Assembly (NCBI GenBank): GCA_035041965.1
Contig: JAPYMA010000147.1
Span: forward strand, 62,001-126,000
Reading direction: 5' to 3'
DNA: 64,000 nt
Source of the DNA: Anisakis pegreffii
Taxonomy: Eukaryota > Nematoda > Chromadorea > Rhabditida > Anisakidae
Shown piece by piece: positions 17,776-37,565 of the stretch. The notes under the pieces are model-generated. The model ran no database searches. It was not told the origin of the DNA and worked only from the letters and a program-made list of their open reading frames with translations. Position 1 is the stretch's first letter; each line of letters begins with the position of its first letter. The position numbers and the translations under genes were made by a program.

Positions 17776-20700
17776 ATGGTCGTTGAAAGTGATGAGAACT
17801 CGTTGAGTGAATCGTCCAAAGTGGGTGTGAAAACTGGCGATGGTCTTACTGAAATTAATACGAACACCACTGAAACACCATCCAAGTTAGACTTGTCTTT
17901 TTTACTTTAGGAATATTTTTCCTTAAAATCATTCTGTACTTGAAACTTTGATGCGTGATAAGGTAACATTGTTTCATATTGCTCATATAGTGAGCCATTG
18001 GTGATACTCAGGGTAGTAAAGAAAGTAATTACTATTGGTGGAATTAGTAGTAGTAATCGGGAAAATAACTCTTTGCTAAGCGTATTGAACGTATCGATGA
18101 AAGGTGGTCAGGCTATACCTTAAGTTAAACCTTACGTTAAGACTAACTCCTGCTTCTCCTTGAAATTCTCAATTAGGATTCAATCGGAGACCTGCCCTTG
18201 AACACTGACGCTACTATAAAATTCAGAGTTGACGCTGCTTTCATAATACGACAACTATAAAATTACCGATATTTTATCGTATTTGAGAACTGCGGTAAAA
18301 AGCAACGATAGTGAACAACCGGAAATCAAAAAAGGTAAATTGGATTTATCACGACGAGGATACGGTAAACTTTCACTCCGCTACAAAGATGTTTACAATG
18401 AAGTGAAGTACTTGGATATATCACACAATAATTTCAAGTTCATCAATGGTCTGAATCTATTCGCGAATTGTGTTGAGGTAAAGTTGATTTTTTTTTAGCA
18501 TTTCTATCCATAGATGTTCTCAAAATTGATAAGGAACCAAAAAATGTTGATATCATTCGAATACTGATAAAGCAAAATAAAAATGATTCTGATTGCCTTT
18601 TTCGTTTTAGACGAATAAAACAAATAATAGTGGACAAATAATGAGTGGATGATTGAAACAAATAACGAGAATGTAATCTATTTGTTTTAGAATATCAATG
18701 AAAATATTATTGTTCATTATTCGACCACTAAAAAAGGAATAGCTGTAAGTGATTTTCGTAGTTATGCATTGTTGATTTGTTTCAGATTCGTGCGAATCAC
18801 AATTGCTTGGAACGTTTATCAAGTTTTCAGTCGTTGAAGAATGTACTTCAGGTGCTCGATGCTAGTAATAATGTGATCATAAACTGTGAGAACTTGGCAA
18901 CTCTATGGGCGCTCATCACTCTGAACGCATCGCATAATCGCATTTCGGTTTGTTTTGAATTGTGAAAACATTCTGTCAGATTTTTCATTGATTTCAATCC
19001 GATTCTTCAGCAAATCTTACTGCTGCCCTTCGTCAAAACACATTTTATTCTGGTTTCGCTTTGTGATCACCATTTGAACATTTGGCCGTCTTTTATCCAT
19101 AACGGAACTATTCAAAAATGTTGAGCATTTATTAGCTCATGTTATCAAGTAAAATAGCTAACTTAGACTGCTTATTCGAACTTGTTCTGTGTCATGTTTC
19201 GCTTTCGTTTCTATTGTTCCAACAGTTTCGATTGAGGAAAATCATCCTGGCAAAGCGTTTTCGAATGAATCAGCCGGGTGATATAACGAAGGTGTTTGTT
19301 AACTATTCTATTTTCAGCAGTTACCTCTGCTCGATCGCTTATGTCATCTGAAACATCTGGATTTATCATCGAATCGTTTCGAAGCATTACCGAGATTGTG
19401 TCGATTGAACTCGCTTGAGGTGTTGAATCTGAACAACAATCGAATTGCGTCGTTGGACGACTGTTCACGACTTCTACCAGCCGATATCAAGTCACTTGAT
19501 ATTGGCAATAATGCAATTGCTGATCTCAGACAGGTAACAATTCTTTTTTCTCGTATTATTTGTGCTAAACAAAAATTCCTGTCATCTTGTATTTCATTGA
19601 AATGTTTGCATTTTGAGAGAATTCTGCCGTTCCATTGGTGATATCTGGGGCGATGATGAATTGTTTCAATGCCAGCACTTACGAATACATTTCTGCGAAA
19701 TTATCCGCATCACGTTTTGCTAGCATCCAAATGCACGACTCCTAATATTTTGAATCCGAAGTCGTCACTCGATTCTCCATTTCAAAACTTGATGTTCTCA
19801 GTTTCAACACTGAAACGTCAATAATCGGCTGTGCTAAACGGTGTCTGGAGTATAAAATCGTCGTATGAAAATGTTCCCGTATGTCTGAAATAATGCTTAT
19901 TGATTGCACGAATGACTGTTTTAAGGCAGAGAATCTGTCGTGTTTACGATCGCTTGACTCATTGGTGTGGTCGGGTAATCCTTGCGTTTCATTCGATTCG
20001 CGAACGTTCACCTATCGACCGTATTTGTACAGTTGTTGTATTGGCTCATCGCTGAATGTGGTCGATGGTTTTGCATTGAAAGAACCCGAAATTATCAAAG
20101 GTCTTATCGTGTTCTCTTTCTTCTTTAACAGCTTCAACTCAGTTGTTTGTTAACAACCTTCATATTGTGCATAGTCAACTATCATGTGAAGCCTATTCAA
20201 CAAGAAATATCCACTTCATTTCTGATATAATATTTATTCCTCATTTTTGGCTCCATGAATACTTTGAGAATATTTCATACAAACACTCCATTCCACTTTT
20301 TTACATGTACATTGTGGAAACAGTTTGATTATATTGACTTGTCAAATTTCGAAACATATTTAGAATATTACTAAATGCGATTGAAATACTGTTCGATTGA
20401 AAGAAAAGATGCAATTTGAGCACGAAAGTGAAAAGTATAGATTTTGGCCAAGCAAAATTAAACGATCCTATTTCTAGGTGAATTGCTATGTACGATGAAC
20501 AAAACGAAACGAGCGCAAACCAATGCTGAGTTGTGTGCGTTACTGGCGAAAGAATGTCCGATTGAAGTGGATCTGAACGATATATCTTCGTTATCATCAT
20601 TCGACGATCGATTACTGAGGGTAAGCTCCATCAAAAATCCGTACACAGCAATCTCTCATTGTCAGGGTTTTCTGATAGCTCATGATTTTTCACTGAATTA

Positions 20701-23700
20701 AAACTTGAAATGTTATTTCTTAAACTAACTGAGCCTGTGCTCGTCTTATTTTCGCACTCTCAATTGAACTTCCGCTACTTTCTCAGTTCATATGATCGAT
20801 CCAACATCTTATAAATTCTTGATGGCTCTTCGATTCAACAATCATCTATTAGCTTTTTTTATCTGAAGGTGCTCGAGAAGCGGCGTGAATATATGTCAGC
20901 AACAACTGACGGTGATGAGGAATTTTCTCGAAGTTCCATCTTGGATCGCTGTTCATCGAAGTTGAACCAGTCTCAATCTCGAGTGCAATCTCAACCGCGA
21001 CCACCTCAAGCCAGATCAAGATCGTCGTCGTACACCCGCATTGAAAATGAATCCAACACTTCAGTGGAAGTTAACCATCCAAGCGATAAGAACAATAACA
21101 GAAATGTGCTCCATTTGGATTCGTCTTCGATTAGCGATCAGTTAATCTCCACAGAAAACTCGCAGTTGTTACATACTCCGAAATCGAGGTGAGTATTTCA
21201 TTCTCTTTCCCGTGTTCCCGGTGACTGAAAATGAGCTGTCTGAAATTTTTGAAGAAATCTTATGTAAATTTACGATATTTGGAATGTTTACGTATTGTGA
21301 TAGTTAGATTTGTTTCTTTTGCATTGTACGTGGAAATCGAAAACTTTGTTTTTTTTGAGTGTGATAGAATGTCATTCAGATCCGAAAGTCCACCAGTATC
21401 CGCATCTTCGATGACTTCATCGTCGACGTTCGTCTTATCTCATCAAGAGTCCTACTCAGAATCCATTTCAATTGCGCAGTACGTTTACTGTTATTTTCAT
21501 TGAAAGAATCTTATCGTTTCCATTCGAACTCATCCAGCGATATCATTGACGACTTTTTCTTTCGAGTATTTCAGTGAGTGATTATCGTATCGTCATGGTA
21601 ATGAATAGTATTTTACCATCGATTTTATGCGAGCAATTATTTGATCCAGATATGATAATGCAAAGCAAATAATTTTTAGGATTGTATCACAAACGGCCAA
21701 TGCAGTTCCGAAAACGCGATCACCGCGCGGCATTCCGATGGCGAGGTACTCAACAGTTAAATCGGTAACGCAAGCGACACGAGGTCGACTCTGTTCACGG
21801 TATTCGTCAAATTTTACTACTCCAACAACGTCTCACCACAATTGTTTGTGAGTTTGTTTTGAATGAAAGTTTGCGGTTTTTTCAGTCATTTATTTTATTC
21901 GTTTCATTTTCTTCACTTAAATCGACATTGTTTTGGCCAGCTCACTTTTGTTTTCAGCATTTCTTCACGGAATCCAAAGTATTCAATGCACCGTTACACG
22001 TCTAACGATTCAGAAAATTCGGCAACATTAAGGCCAAGAGGAAAGGTGAGAAATATCGGCGAATAGTTATGCTTTTGTGTTCTCTTCAATCATTCAACAG
22101 GTTTCATTGATCGCGCAATTTCACTTTTTTTTCAGCTCACCGCATCGCAAAGGAAATCAGTCACCGGTATTAAGCCAAAGGCTGGCAAAACAACACCTCG
22201 TAATAGTGTATCGTCGAGAGTGCGGTTGAGCACATATACGACAACTCCGAAATCCACTTCAGCCACTCGAACTCGTACAACTGTCAAACCAAGCGTTGTG
22301 GTTCACTCGAAAAATACTTATTCTAAAGCTCAACTTCATGCTGTCGTCATTATACAAGTGAGTCTGCAAATAATCCAGTCAGTCGTCACTTTTACCACTT
22401 ATTGTTTTAGTTATTTTTATTGAAAAGTTTCAAAATTCTACAGTTATTCCAGTGAACATGTTTCAAACAATATGAAGATGATTTCAAAAAAATCGTTCCA
22501 CCAAAATTGTTTTGTGGATATTCATTTGTGAGTTTTTTATCGCGATATTGCCTTAATGAAGTAGACATACGCGTCGACAAACAAATATGATATGATCGAG
22601 CGTTTTGTTGGTTCAGATCAAAAAATGATAAGTTGAAGGCATGGTGGCGAGCTGTAAGAACGCGTCGAGCATGGCGAGTACGGTTGATGGAGATGAGATT
22701 GAGACGATACGCGAAAGAGAAACAACAAATCAGTGGACGTTTGGCGGCGGTTAGCGCCGAGTGTGAACAGTTGTCGCGAATTGTCGAGCAACAATCGCAG
22801 TGGATGCAAGATATCAACAACTTTGTTCTGGTACGCTGACTCGATTTTGAAGGAGAAACACTTTTACTTTGCAGTCTTTGGATGTAATTTGTAATTTGCA
22901 GTTGTCTCAAGAGAAAATGGAATCGCGTTTGGCCGAGCATGAGGAATGTCTGCGCAGATGTTTACCGGTACCATCACATGTGGAATTCATCCGAAACTCA
23001 CCAACTGAAATCACTTTACAGTGGCAAGACATCATAATGCCAGACAAGAGTTCGTGCTTTCTAATTTTTGGTGCACCATCATGAAAATACAGAAGCCGTT
23101 TTCGATTGATGTTTGAAACTTAGGCGGTGTGTTTTCGATGGATTCAATACTTGAGTTTAAGCCTGGTTCTAAATCTGGATTTGGCTTTCAGTATTGGAGT
23201 TTCTATGAAATAGAAAATCCGTGGAATCATATTTTTTAGTTGTTTGATTTAACATTCTGATTATCGTCGCATTCAGAAGCAGAATGTTGACTTTCAAAAG
23301 AATCCCCACAAAAATAGATTATTGATTCGAATGTGAAGTATGAATTGAATTCAAGGGTACGTACTGTACGTGGACGGACAAGATTGTGGCACAATTCGTG
23401 CACAAATGAAAAAGGCCAAAATTCAGGATTTGAATCCCGCAAAAGAATCTGTGTAAGTGAATTTTTGCTATTGTAAATCGACGTTAATTTCCTTGTTGTC
23501 AGCTTTTGTGACTTATTAAAGTATGAGCGAACGTTTTTTGAACAACAATAACATGCTGTTTGTACTGTTTAGTTTTCTCATTTTACTGATGAGGATATTT
23601 CGATTAAATGAGAGCAAGCTTATAGATTTATTGGACAAGTCATTGATTGAGTCAACAAACTTGAAGATAAGAACTTGTATGGGTAATGCGAATGAAGAAT

Positions 23701-23996
23701 TTGAATGCTTCTATTTCAGTGTTGAAATTCAATGTGTACACGGAAATAACAAGGGTAGCAAATCGATGCCGCTAATCATACCACCAATGTGCGAACAGAT
23801 ATGCACTCAGACTGATCGTGACGTTGTTGACGAATCAGGGGATCGTGAGGGAGATCTGCCGGAACAAGCAGGATTCAGCAACAGTGTTGGAGATTCAGCA
23901 TCATCTCATGAATCCGCCGTTAAAGACAAACAGTCTCAGGAAAAACAGCAAGAAGAAGGAACAGACCATGAAAGAACACCATCTGAAGAAGGATAA
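17776..23996 (+). CDS. CEP97-like centrosomal LRR-IQ protein with C-terminal FN3-like segment
   Basis: Sixteen exons: 17776-17885, 18288-18477, 18786-18947, 19226-19291, 19318-19533, 19926-20100, 20478-20620, 20869-21188, 21380-21478, 21680-21847, 21958-22045, 22136-22357, 22639-22830, 22875-23049, 23356-23452, 23720-23996. All phases agree, giving 900 codons. Leucine-rich repeats (about residues 60-270) lead to the CEP97-like cap NPCVSF, TYRPYLYS, VVDGF. Then comes a block matching CEP97 around LLAKECPI and DDRLLRVLEKRREYM, a Ser-rich stretch, an IQ motif IIQAWWRAVRTRR (about 650) and a coiled coil (680-740). The last three exons read as a fibronectin-III-like fold (TEITLQW, then YVLYVDG, then IQCVHGNNKGSKSMP) and an acidic Gln/Ser tail. 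CEP97 caps centrioles with CP110. The FN3-like tail is not known to me in CEP97. Five introns end in AAG or GAG. Confidence 0.85.
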
Positions 23997-25982
23997 AGCA
24001 TTAATGCGCCCAAAAGTACACATTTTCGGGTCTTCTCTTAGCCACACATATCTGAAGGATATGACTGTACTCAGTCGCTTAAATCACTCAATTGCAATAG
24101 CTCACACAACAAACAATTAATAATTGCATTTAGTAGCTAAAGCAATAAGTATGATTTGATTTGATCTGATATCATTTTGCTCACATTGATTATCGTTCAT
24201 GCCAACAATTTTCGTTTATATTATATTGTATCAAGTCATTGTAGCAATACATTCGTTTTTGAGGCAATGCTTTTGTCGTTTCGTTCGAACACTCATGCAT
24301 TCAACTTGTTATATTTGATCTCACGATTTTTCTTTGTTTCGTTCTCAAATTTCAAATTTTGTTGCAGTCGTTTCTTCCATTTGATTCAAACACCTCTTTT
24401 TCACTTTTTCAGTTTATTTTGCTTTGTATTTCCTCCATTTCACGCAACGTGCAGGCACTAATGAAATTAATGTTTAAAAGTGTAATCGTTCGACTCTGTT
24501 GCTTTTTAGAAATCCCAATTTTTATTAGTGTTATTCCGTTACTCATTGTTCATTCGAGGAAATTGTTTCTCAAAATTCGTATTTCAAAAGGTTTCATGAT
24601 TTATGAAAATATGCCTATTTGTTCATAAGTGGAATTAGTTTGATTATTTTGAGGACTGAAGTAATTATTGACATATTGGTGAATTTGGCTTGAATGAAAC
24701 GGGTCGATTTCACTCTTAGTTTCACCCAACTGTTATCTAGGCTCCAATTCTCAAGATTAAAATGAGTGAGTTAATCAGTTTTGATGCCTTATGAGATATT
24801 TGATTTGAAAATAACTGGAAATCTATGATTTACCTAGTTCTGAATGATGCAATCAGGTGTTGCTGGTTATTGTTTAAAAAAAACGAGATAATTTCATAAC
24901 TTCGAGTAGGGATCAACTCGCTCAGTCATATAAGTTGTAGATTTCAACGTTTAGAAGTGAACAGATTAGTATTTGTAAAGTAATCGTTTGATTTGATTGT
25001 ATTAGGAGTCATTTCTTAACTCAACGCATTAATGCGAGCGCTGCTGGAGCTTTTTTCTTGTTTGTTCGCATTTTAATTTGAAAAAAAATTTCTGTGATTT
25101 CAACTTTTTTTAAAGGACCAAAAAGTCAATAAACAATCTCTTATCGTGTTGTGTACATTATTGCATTCTGAAGTACATTTAACAAAAACGGGCACATTTA
25201 AGATGTTTATTGCGTTCCGCTTAAACAAAAAGCTATGAAAATGCACTAGTTTTTGAGGATTCACAGTTTTGAAACGTTTTCTTCACATTTTCTTCGTCCC
25301 CAATTGACCACCACTACACAGTTCGTTGGCTCCAACACAGAGAGAGACTAAAGCAACAATGGGAAGAATACGTTTAGCGAAATCTGATTCTATCGGAAAG
25401 CAACGTATCTGTTGTGGCTGCGAACTGATTCGCCGATCAGACCATGGATTATGGGGAAAAAATTAGAAGACCTGATGGAAATCATGAAACAGACCCGAAC
25501 AGTATTAAACATTTATAACTGTATAGAACCTATTAAATTTTTTATGTATATATGTGTGATCAACAGAAATGATCAAACATGCCTAATAACATGTTGATCA
25601 ACAAACACGATCTCCCGAAATAAAATCTATTGTAGAGGTTCTCGGGCCTTTATCAGCAATACAATCGTTTGTTCATGTACTTCACCAATATTTCTGTTCA
25701 TCCATTCCGAAAGCTTGCTTTATTGTTAGGAATACACTTGTTAAGTAGTGCTAGAGTTTACCATTCCGGCCAGCCCTCGTCAATCTCGTTCAACCCTCGA
25801 CAACTTAAAACCCCTTGCAACGGGCAATTGCATCGCACTTGAGAATCTCTAATCTATCACAATCACTGAATAACGATCAAGTATAATAAATCAAGCAAAT
25901 GTATAATACAATGTAACGAATTTCACGAAAATGCCACAAAACAATCAAGTAAACACAAAGAATCAAGAAAAAACGGCAGGCA
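23997..25982. other. Intergenic between convergent CEP97-like and DM-domain genes
   Basis: AT-rich with Phe/Cys/Leu-rich noise frames (24177-24628). A GC-richer patch at about 25748-25855 resembles the hAT-like relic at 30.73 kb (ends GAGAATCTCTAATC; internal CCGGCCAGCCCTCG). No gene was found. Confidence 0.5.
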
Positions 25983-31553
<5,571 letters not shown>

Positions 31554-32259
31554 CACCGAAATTTGGCTGCGCTTTTACAACATCCTCACCGACGGCCTTT
31601 TCTACAATTTTTTGCGCTGAAACATTCTTGGGATCGGCTGGTGCAAGCACCAATGGACTATCGCAAACCTGAATAGTCTCATACCGATTCAACGATCCAT
31701 CAACAACAGTGCAACATGACAAATCAGGATGATAACACTGAAGTATTACTTTGGCAAATTCTAAGTGTTACAGGTCAACTGCTTGATTGTTTCACTCTGA
31801 AATTTCCTAACCACTGTTCGACAGTGTTATCGAAATACTTTTGGACTAGAGAGAAGCGATTCCTTCGATATCACCAACGAATTCTCAAAGTTAAGCCAAT
31901 TGATCATTGAATCAATTTTTTGACTGATTTCTAAAACATCGTTTATTACTTAAGGACAGCTGAAGATGGAGAGCGATAACTGAAACTCATGAAATGCTCA
32001 TCTGTGCAAAATGCTGTCTGATAGACATACGTCAAATTGAATACTTGAAAACCGTCATGAAGATTGCTTTAAAGATCTTACCACAAAAAATCATTTCAAA
32101 ATTATGTGCTTTGAAATGGAATCACCTCGTCTACAGCCAGGTCGACGTCTGAAGTGAGCAGCTGCGCTTGAACAACGATCGGTGGCTCAGTTAAGGAGAG
32201 CGTGATCGGCGAAATTGTTTCACTGAAGTATTTATGGGCAAATAAGGGCACATTCACGG
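31554..32259 (-). CDS. Candidate two-exon fragment of an extracellular protein (possibly ZP-like), unrecognised
   Basis: Two coding-like blocks join in phase: 32126-32259 (after an AATAG acceptor, donor GTGATT) and 31554-31737 (after ACTTCAG, donor GTAAGC). The conceptual product reads VNVPLFAHKYFSETISPITL, then a Val/Leu/Asp-rich stretch, then ECYHPDLSCC. Beta-strand-like alternation with spaced cysteines resembles the second half of a ZP (zona pellucida/cuticlin) module, but weakly. No start, stop or membrane anchor was found. A further phase-compatible Cys-containing block may lie near 33800-33870. It may be part of a long-intron gene or a decaying one. Confidence 0.3.
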
Positions 32260-32279
32260 CTATTTTCAAACTCATTCAC

Positions 32280-35200
32280 ACTTTGGCCACAAAAAGGCAT
32301 TCAGATGCATGCTAGGCGCCAGAGAGAGTTATTAAATAATACTAGACACTGTCATGCGTACCACGATCGGATCAGGAGCTAAGCGGGAATAACTGCTCCG
32401 AGATAAATCTGTTATTATCATGGCTATTAATCTTGCAAAATGTTATTATGGTTGCTGTTATGGTTAAAGCTAACAATAGTGAAATATGTTTGGTACTTAT
32501 AATTGTATTCATTGTTATCACCATAAATATGATTGTTTTTGCTGATGTTATCATTGTTACTCGTATTGCTATTGAAAGCATCACTGCGCTCGCAATTCGA
32601 CTGAAAGATAATATTTATCCGTCCTTTGTCTGATGGCACGATCAGAATTGTATAACTGCCTATTCACATGTCTACTAATCAAGACTACACATTTTTGGAG
32701 CGTAAATTTTGTCGGTAAAATTCTTCTAAACAATAGATTAGATTTTTCGAAAGTTATCAAACATTGCACTTGAAAGTACTGATAAGGTGGGCGTTTGCAG
32801 AGACGCGCATTACTGCTCTATCGCTATCGGTGACGAGTGACAGTCAGCGAATTCACGAAAGGGCTATTCCGCTAATTCGCTAAGTTCAGCTAGTAGCCAT
32901 GCATGCCCATCACTGAGCGTTTGAATACAAATAATTCGTCTGCGTATCAGACTTTTAAGAGGACTCTTAAAACACTCAATTTCGTACGTCTGCTCGGTGA
33001 ATGCTCAAAACTGATAAATACCGTCGCAAATCTGATAACTACTATTTCGCAAGTGTGAAGAGTCGAACTGAACTGAACGTTCGGCTAGCATTTCGAACAT
33101 GAAAATGGAAATGTTCTTCGTGAATAATGAAGAAAGATCATTCCACCGTACGCCGTAACAACGTCATGATCAGTTCAGCACGATTCTCGGACATTCCAGT
33201 GATGCAATCTCAACTTTCTGATGTTAAAAACAATTACCAAGTTAGTCAGTTATCATGCTCGCAGTTAACTATGATTTGATAATTACTTTACAAAACAAAT
33301 AAGCTTCATTCAGTAAGCAGCATCCTGAACACAATTCAACGGTTTTGTTGGATAACTGTACGAAGTAGTCATGAAAATACGCAAACATCCATTGAACAGG
33401 ATTAGTTCGTTAGTGAACACATGGAGCTGTTAATGCAAAAACGAAGGTCACTCTTAAGAAGTATTCACTGGAACTGTTTCCGGGATGGATCTATAGATAG
33501 AGACTTCTGGGATGCATGATTAAAGGCATATTCAGGAACAAATCACACTCGTAGATCAATTTGCGTAGTCATGCTTTATTTACCTTCCTGCTTTTTGTGT
33601 TCCAACACTATAACGGTGACACTCAATCTAGTCTTTTTGCAACGACGGTTTTGCAATGTCTGTAAAATATTCAGCGAAAAATTATTTGATCTCTAGAATT
33701 GTGCATAGTCAGAAGAGGTAAATATCGAAGTGAAACGCAGAATTGGTTAGATACAGATGAAATCATAGCCTGGCTTGGGCACACAACAGTGATATTGGTA
33801 CACCACTCAGTTGCGTGCAAAAGTTTGTTTCGGAAACATTGGCGTTCGCGGAGGAAAGTTCTGCTGGAAATTGAGTTGTGCACTTCAGTGGTTCATTTAA
33901 GGGTGAAGATGCGTAATGCAAGAAGAGCATGAGAATGCTTGAAAATGTTCAGTTCTAATTGTTGAATGGAAACGAGATACTGACTGCGAATAAGGATACC
34001 ATAACTAGATGCTGTGATTAGACTAATTCAAGCAGTGAGGAATGAATTCGTGAAAATAACATCGCATATAAACTAAGAAAATTGATCATCACAGATTTTA
34101 ATCTATCTTACTGATGCAGCGCATGAAGCCGTTAGTGATCACTGGAAGTATGATCGGAGAGCAAGAACTAGATTGTTTGGTCACAAGGTTTGAATGATTT
34201 TTAGCGATTTTACGTGGGGACTTTTAAGCAAAAATTTTCAGAGTGAACTATAATGTCTAGATGAAAGCAAGCCTCTCAGAACGTCAGAACAACGGAATAT
34301 ATGAAAACATGACACCTGAACAGATGAAAATCTTTTGGGAGTGATGTATTCAATTGAAGTGTTGGTTGTGACGGGAAAGAACTTCTAAGGAAGAGTCAGT
34401 TTTTGTAACAATGCTCAATGAACGCACGCATTATCTCAAAACTTTCATCTGGTGATAATTGATGAAAGTATTTGAGGATGAAATTACAACCGGGTCCTTT
34501 CAATGGTCTTCTACAGCACTACACTGAAGCTTTCAGAGCTGTCCGTTTTCTATTCAGTTTCACGCAAAAAAACATTCAATGTCTAAAATTGAGTTGTCTA
34601 AAATCGGAGATGATCACAATAGGTATCAGATGGTGATAATTGATACTGGGTCAAGGTGAAAGATAAACAAAGATCCGAGAGTGTAAGTAACGAGTTGTAA
34701 TCGCCGAAATATCTTCAACTAAACCGATATCCATCCATATCGCATATGTTCTTATCAGTCTGTGCTATATGCTAACGTACACAAATAGCAAATTACATCA
34801 TGTTCACAGTGAATTTTATACGTTCAAAAGCCACGCCTTGTGCCGGTCTTTTGATTGGCTAAACGTTGTTGATAATCATAACGGTGGATTCGGCAATACT
34901 TATTTATCTGTGCCTCAACGAACTGACTGTAAGATAAACAATTGAAACAGAGATTGTTATTGCTGAAGATTAATGGAATTTGGGCATTAAAGAATTTATT
35001 AGTTGACTCTGATCAGAATTGGCTTATAATTTTATTTATTAAAATCAACTCGGTGTTTTTTGCAGTTGTGCTCTTTTGTTAAATTCCATTTTTTGAACGT
35101 ACAAAACGATTTCACCGACGAAGATATACATATGAAATAAGACTCTGTATGTATGGCATACTGTAGTGTATGAGTTCAGCAGTATGCCAGTGCTCCATGA

Positions 35201-37560
35201 TTTATGGGTTGCTCGAGGTCGGGTTCACTGATTTATGACTTCATTTAGCAGTAAGTGAAGTGGATGTTTTCCGTGAAAAAAAGACACTCCAGAGATGGTT
35301 TTTTAAATGCAAAATGGGTGGCTCCGCTAAAGTTTTAATTATTAGTGCTTGTGGTTATGAAGTCTAGAATTGTGGAATGAAGATAGAAATGCAGTTGTTG
35401 TTCTCTCCAAAAAATGAACAATTAATGTTCATTACGGTCGATATGAATGCATACAGCTATGATCTTAAAACCAATAACAGATCGGGAATCGAATTCAAAC
35501 GGAGGATTAGTTACAGAATTTCATTTATGGATGGCTGAATTGTAAATAGAAACAAATGGACGAAAAGAGAGCAAAATGTGAAATTACTTCCCTGTGAATA
35601 TAAATTGAAAAGAACAAAAAACATGAAGCTGGATGTTACAAGAGAGAATGATGAGTGAGCAAAAAGGTAATGGGGCTAAGACTACAACTGTGAAGTTGAC
35701 CTCGAATTCATTGTGGAAAGAGTCAAGCTCAGTGGAATTTCAAGAGCTTCTGCGATCGTCGATGGTGAATGAATGAACTGCTGCTAGAATGCGCTATTCA
35801 AGGAACTTTATACGGAACCTTGTCCGAATTAATCCTGATATGTTCATCAATATTGATATCATAATACGATACTGATTAGATCGAAAAAATAATGGTGATC
35901 TATATGGAATATTAGCAATAAGCGTATTATAAAATGGATATACGATCGCATCAACAACGAAATGATGATTTGAGTTGGCGTTAAGACGAATTTTTGAATG
36001 TGTCTCGTCTTTTTCTTAAAAGGATGATTTATTATCCAAGCTCAACAACCATCATTAACGATTACTGTCATTCGTTCGTATCAGCTGTTCGATTTTAAGC
36101 GTTTATAAAATAATGATCGGATATATCAACGTATTGAATTCAGCTAATATATTACGACAAGTTGCTTCGACATTTAGAATCTATATGGATAACTCTGATT
36201 TCAGCTGGCAAGCACAAATGACCACAATAATCTAATCTGAGTTTAGCATATCTCACAAGCAAAAATCACCTAAATTCAAACATTGCGTATCATATTACTT
36301 CGACTACGCGTCAAGTTTCTGTATCGATGTTTCGATTTGCAATCGATTTGCTGAGAATTATCCAAATCAAGTATTATCACTGATTAAGGGTAGTGACTCA
36401 TGAAAATTGCATAAGTGATCTTCTCATTTCTTGATAATTATTAACAAATTGAGCAATACCTTTTATGCGCACTTTTTCGATCCCATTAACTGATCGCATG
36501 AGGAATTAAATTCAGTACAAAAATTTAGTGAACATATCAAATGTACCCAATAATCGCAATGCATACAAACCTCGAGAATACTACAGCTGACCTAGCTGAA
36601 TGCTGATTGAGCCTTAATTATCTTGCTGAAAGGCAACAGTGGACGTAATTTAAGTTCGATGATCTTCCACCTTCAAAAAATTTATTGACGATAGTGAATA
36701 CGAAATGACCCGACAGCTGTGATATTTGGTCTTTCTTTTGGATCATGTAAACGCATAAAGTGCTATATAGTGATAAGTCAACATGTATTCTTGTGATTTT
36801 TGGCTTCTTCTTTAAGAAATATTGATACTGACACGAGAAGTAGCAGTGGTAATGAAAATAGTGAACATATAAGCAATTCTTCTAATAATAGTAACAATCG
36901 TAACATTAATATAATGTCATTACAACTGATCTATAAAGATAGAGCACCTGGTTGTATTTCAAAATTGAAGTACAAAATTCATTAAACGTACTTGATTTGA
37001 GTTAATCCAACGAATGCTATAGGAAGAATAATGAAGCGATTCAGTAACTAGCTGGTAGTAACTATGTTTGGGACGTTCATTTCGTTCAGTTCTGATATCA
37101 ATAAAGGAGCAGAAATTAACAAAAAGATATTTCCTTTGATGGCAATTTTTGTGACTAATGTCATTGAAGCGCCAAAAAACGAAGAATTGATATTTTTGAC
37201 GCACTTCACCTGTGAAGTATTGTATTTTAACATTAAGGAAAGTAGGTACTCATTCAGAAGAATCAAAGAGAGGTGAGAAGGAAACAGCTAGGAATATGAA
37301 ATTATGATTGAAGAATGACTCTTGGTAGAATTATCAAGTCTAATTTTTAACAGGACTGAGTGTACCCTCAAAAAATCTGCTTAATTTTCTGTTTGTTTTT
37401 CACTCAATCGTTATGCACTTTATCCGGGATATATAGGCTATCACTTAATAGAAGAAGTCATAATTAGACACTCGAAATCTCTCGGGAAAGACATTCGTGA
37501 AACGTGTCTGAGCATATCGTCATAACAGGAATCAGGCATCTTCTTTCCACTCATTCAATG
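32280..37560. other. Gene-poor region
   Basis: More than 5 kb without a gene I can support. Frames are short, AT-rich and frequently stopped. One Asn-codon-rich patch (minus strand, about 32430-32620) is near simple sequence. Long introns of an undetected gene cannot be excluded. Confidence 0.45.
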
Positions 37561-37565
37561 TATAT

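Noticed and set aside
19678..19860. LRR-like reading (SKLDVLSFN) inside a CEP97 intron
   Set aside because: No acceptor gives the right phase, and exon 5 joins directly to the exon at 19926 with an ungapped match to CEP97.
22407..22940. 177-codon minus-strand open frame
   Set aside because: It is antisense to confirmed exons and introns of the CEP97-like gene (IQ and coiled-coil exons). Its composition follows the complementary codons and no splice model or family supports it.
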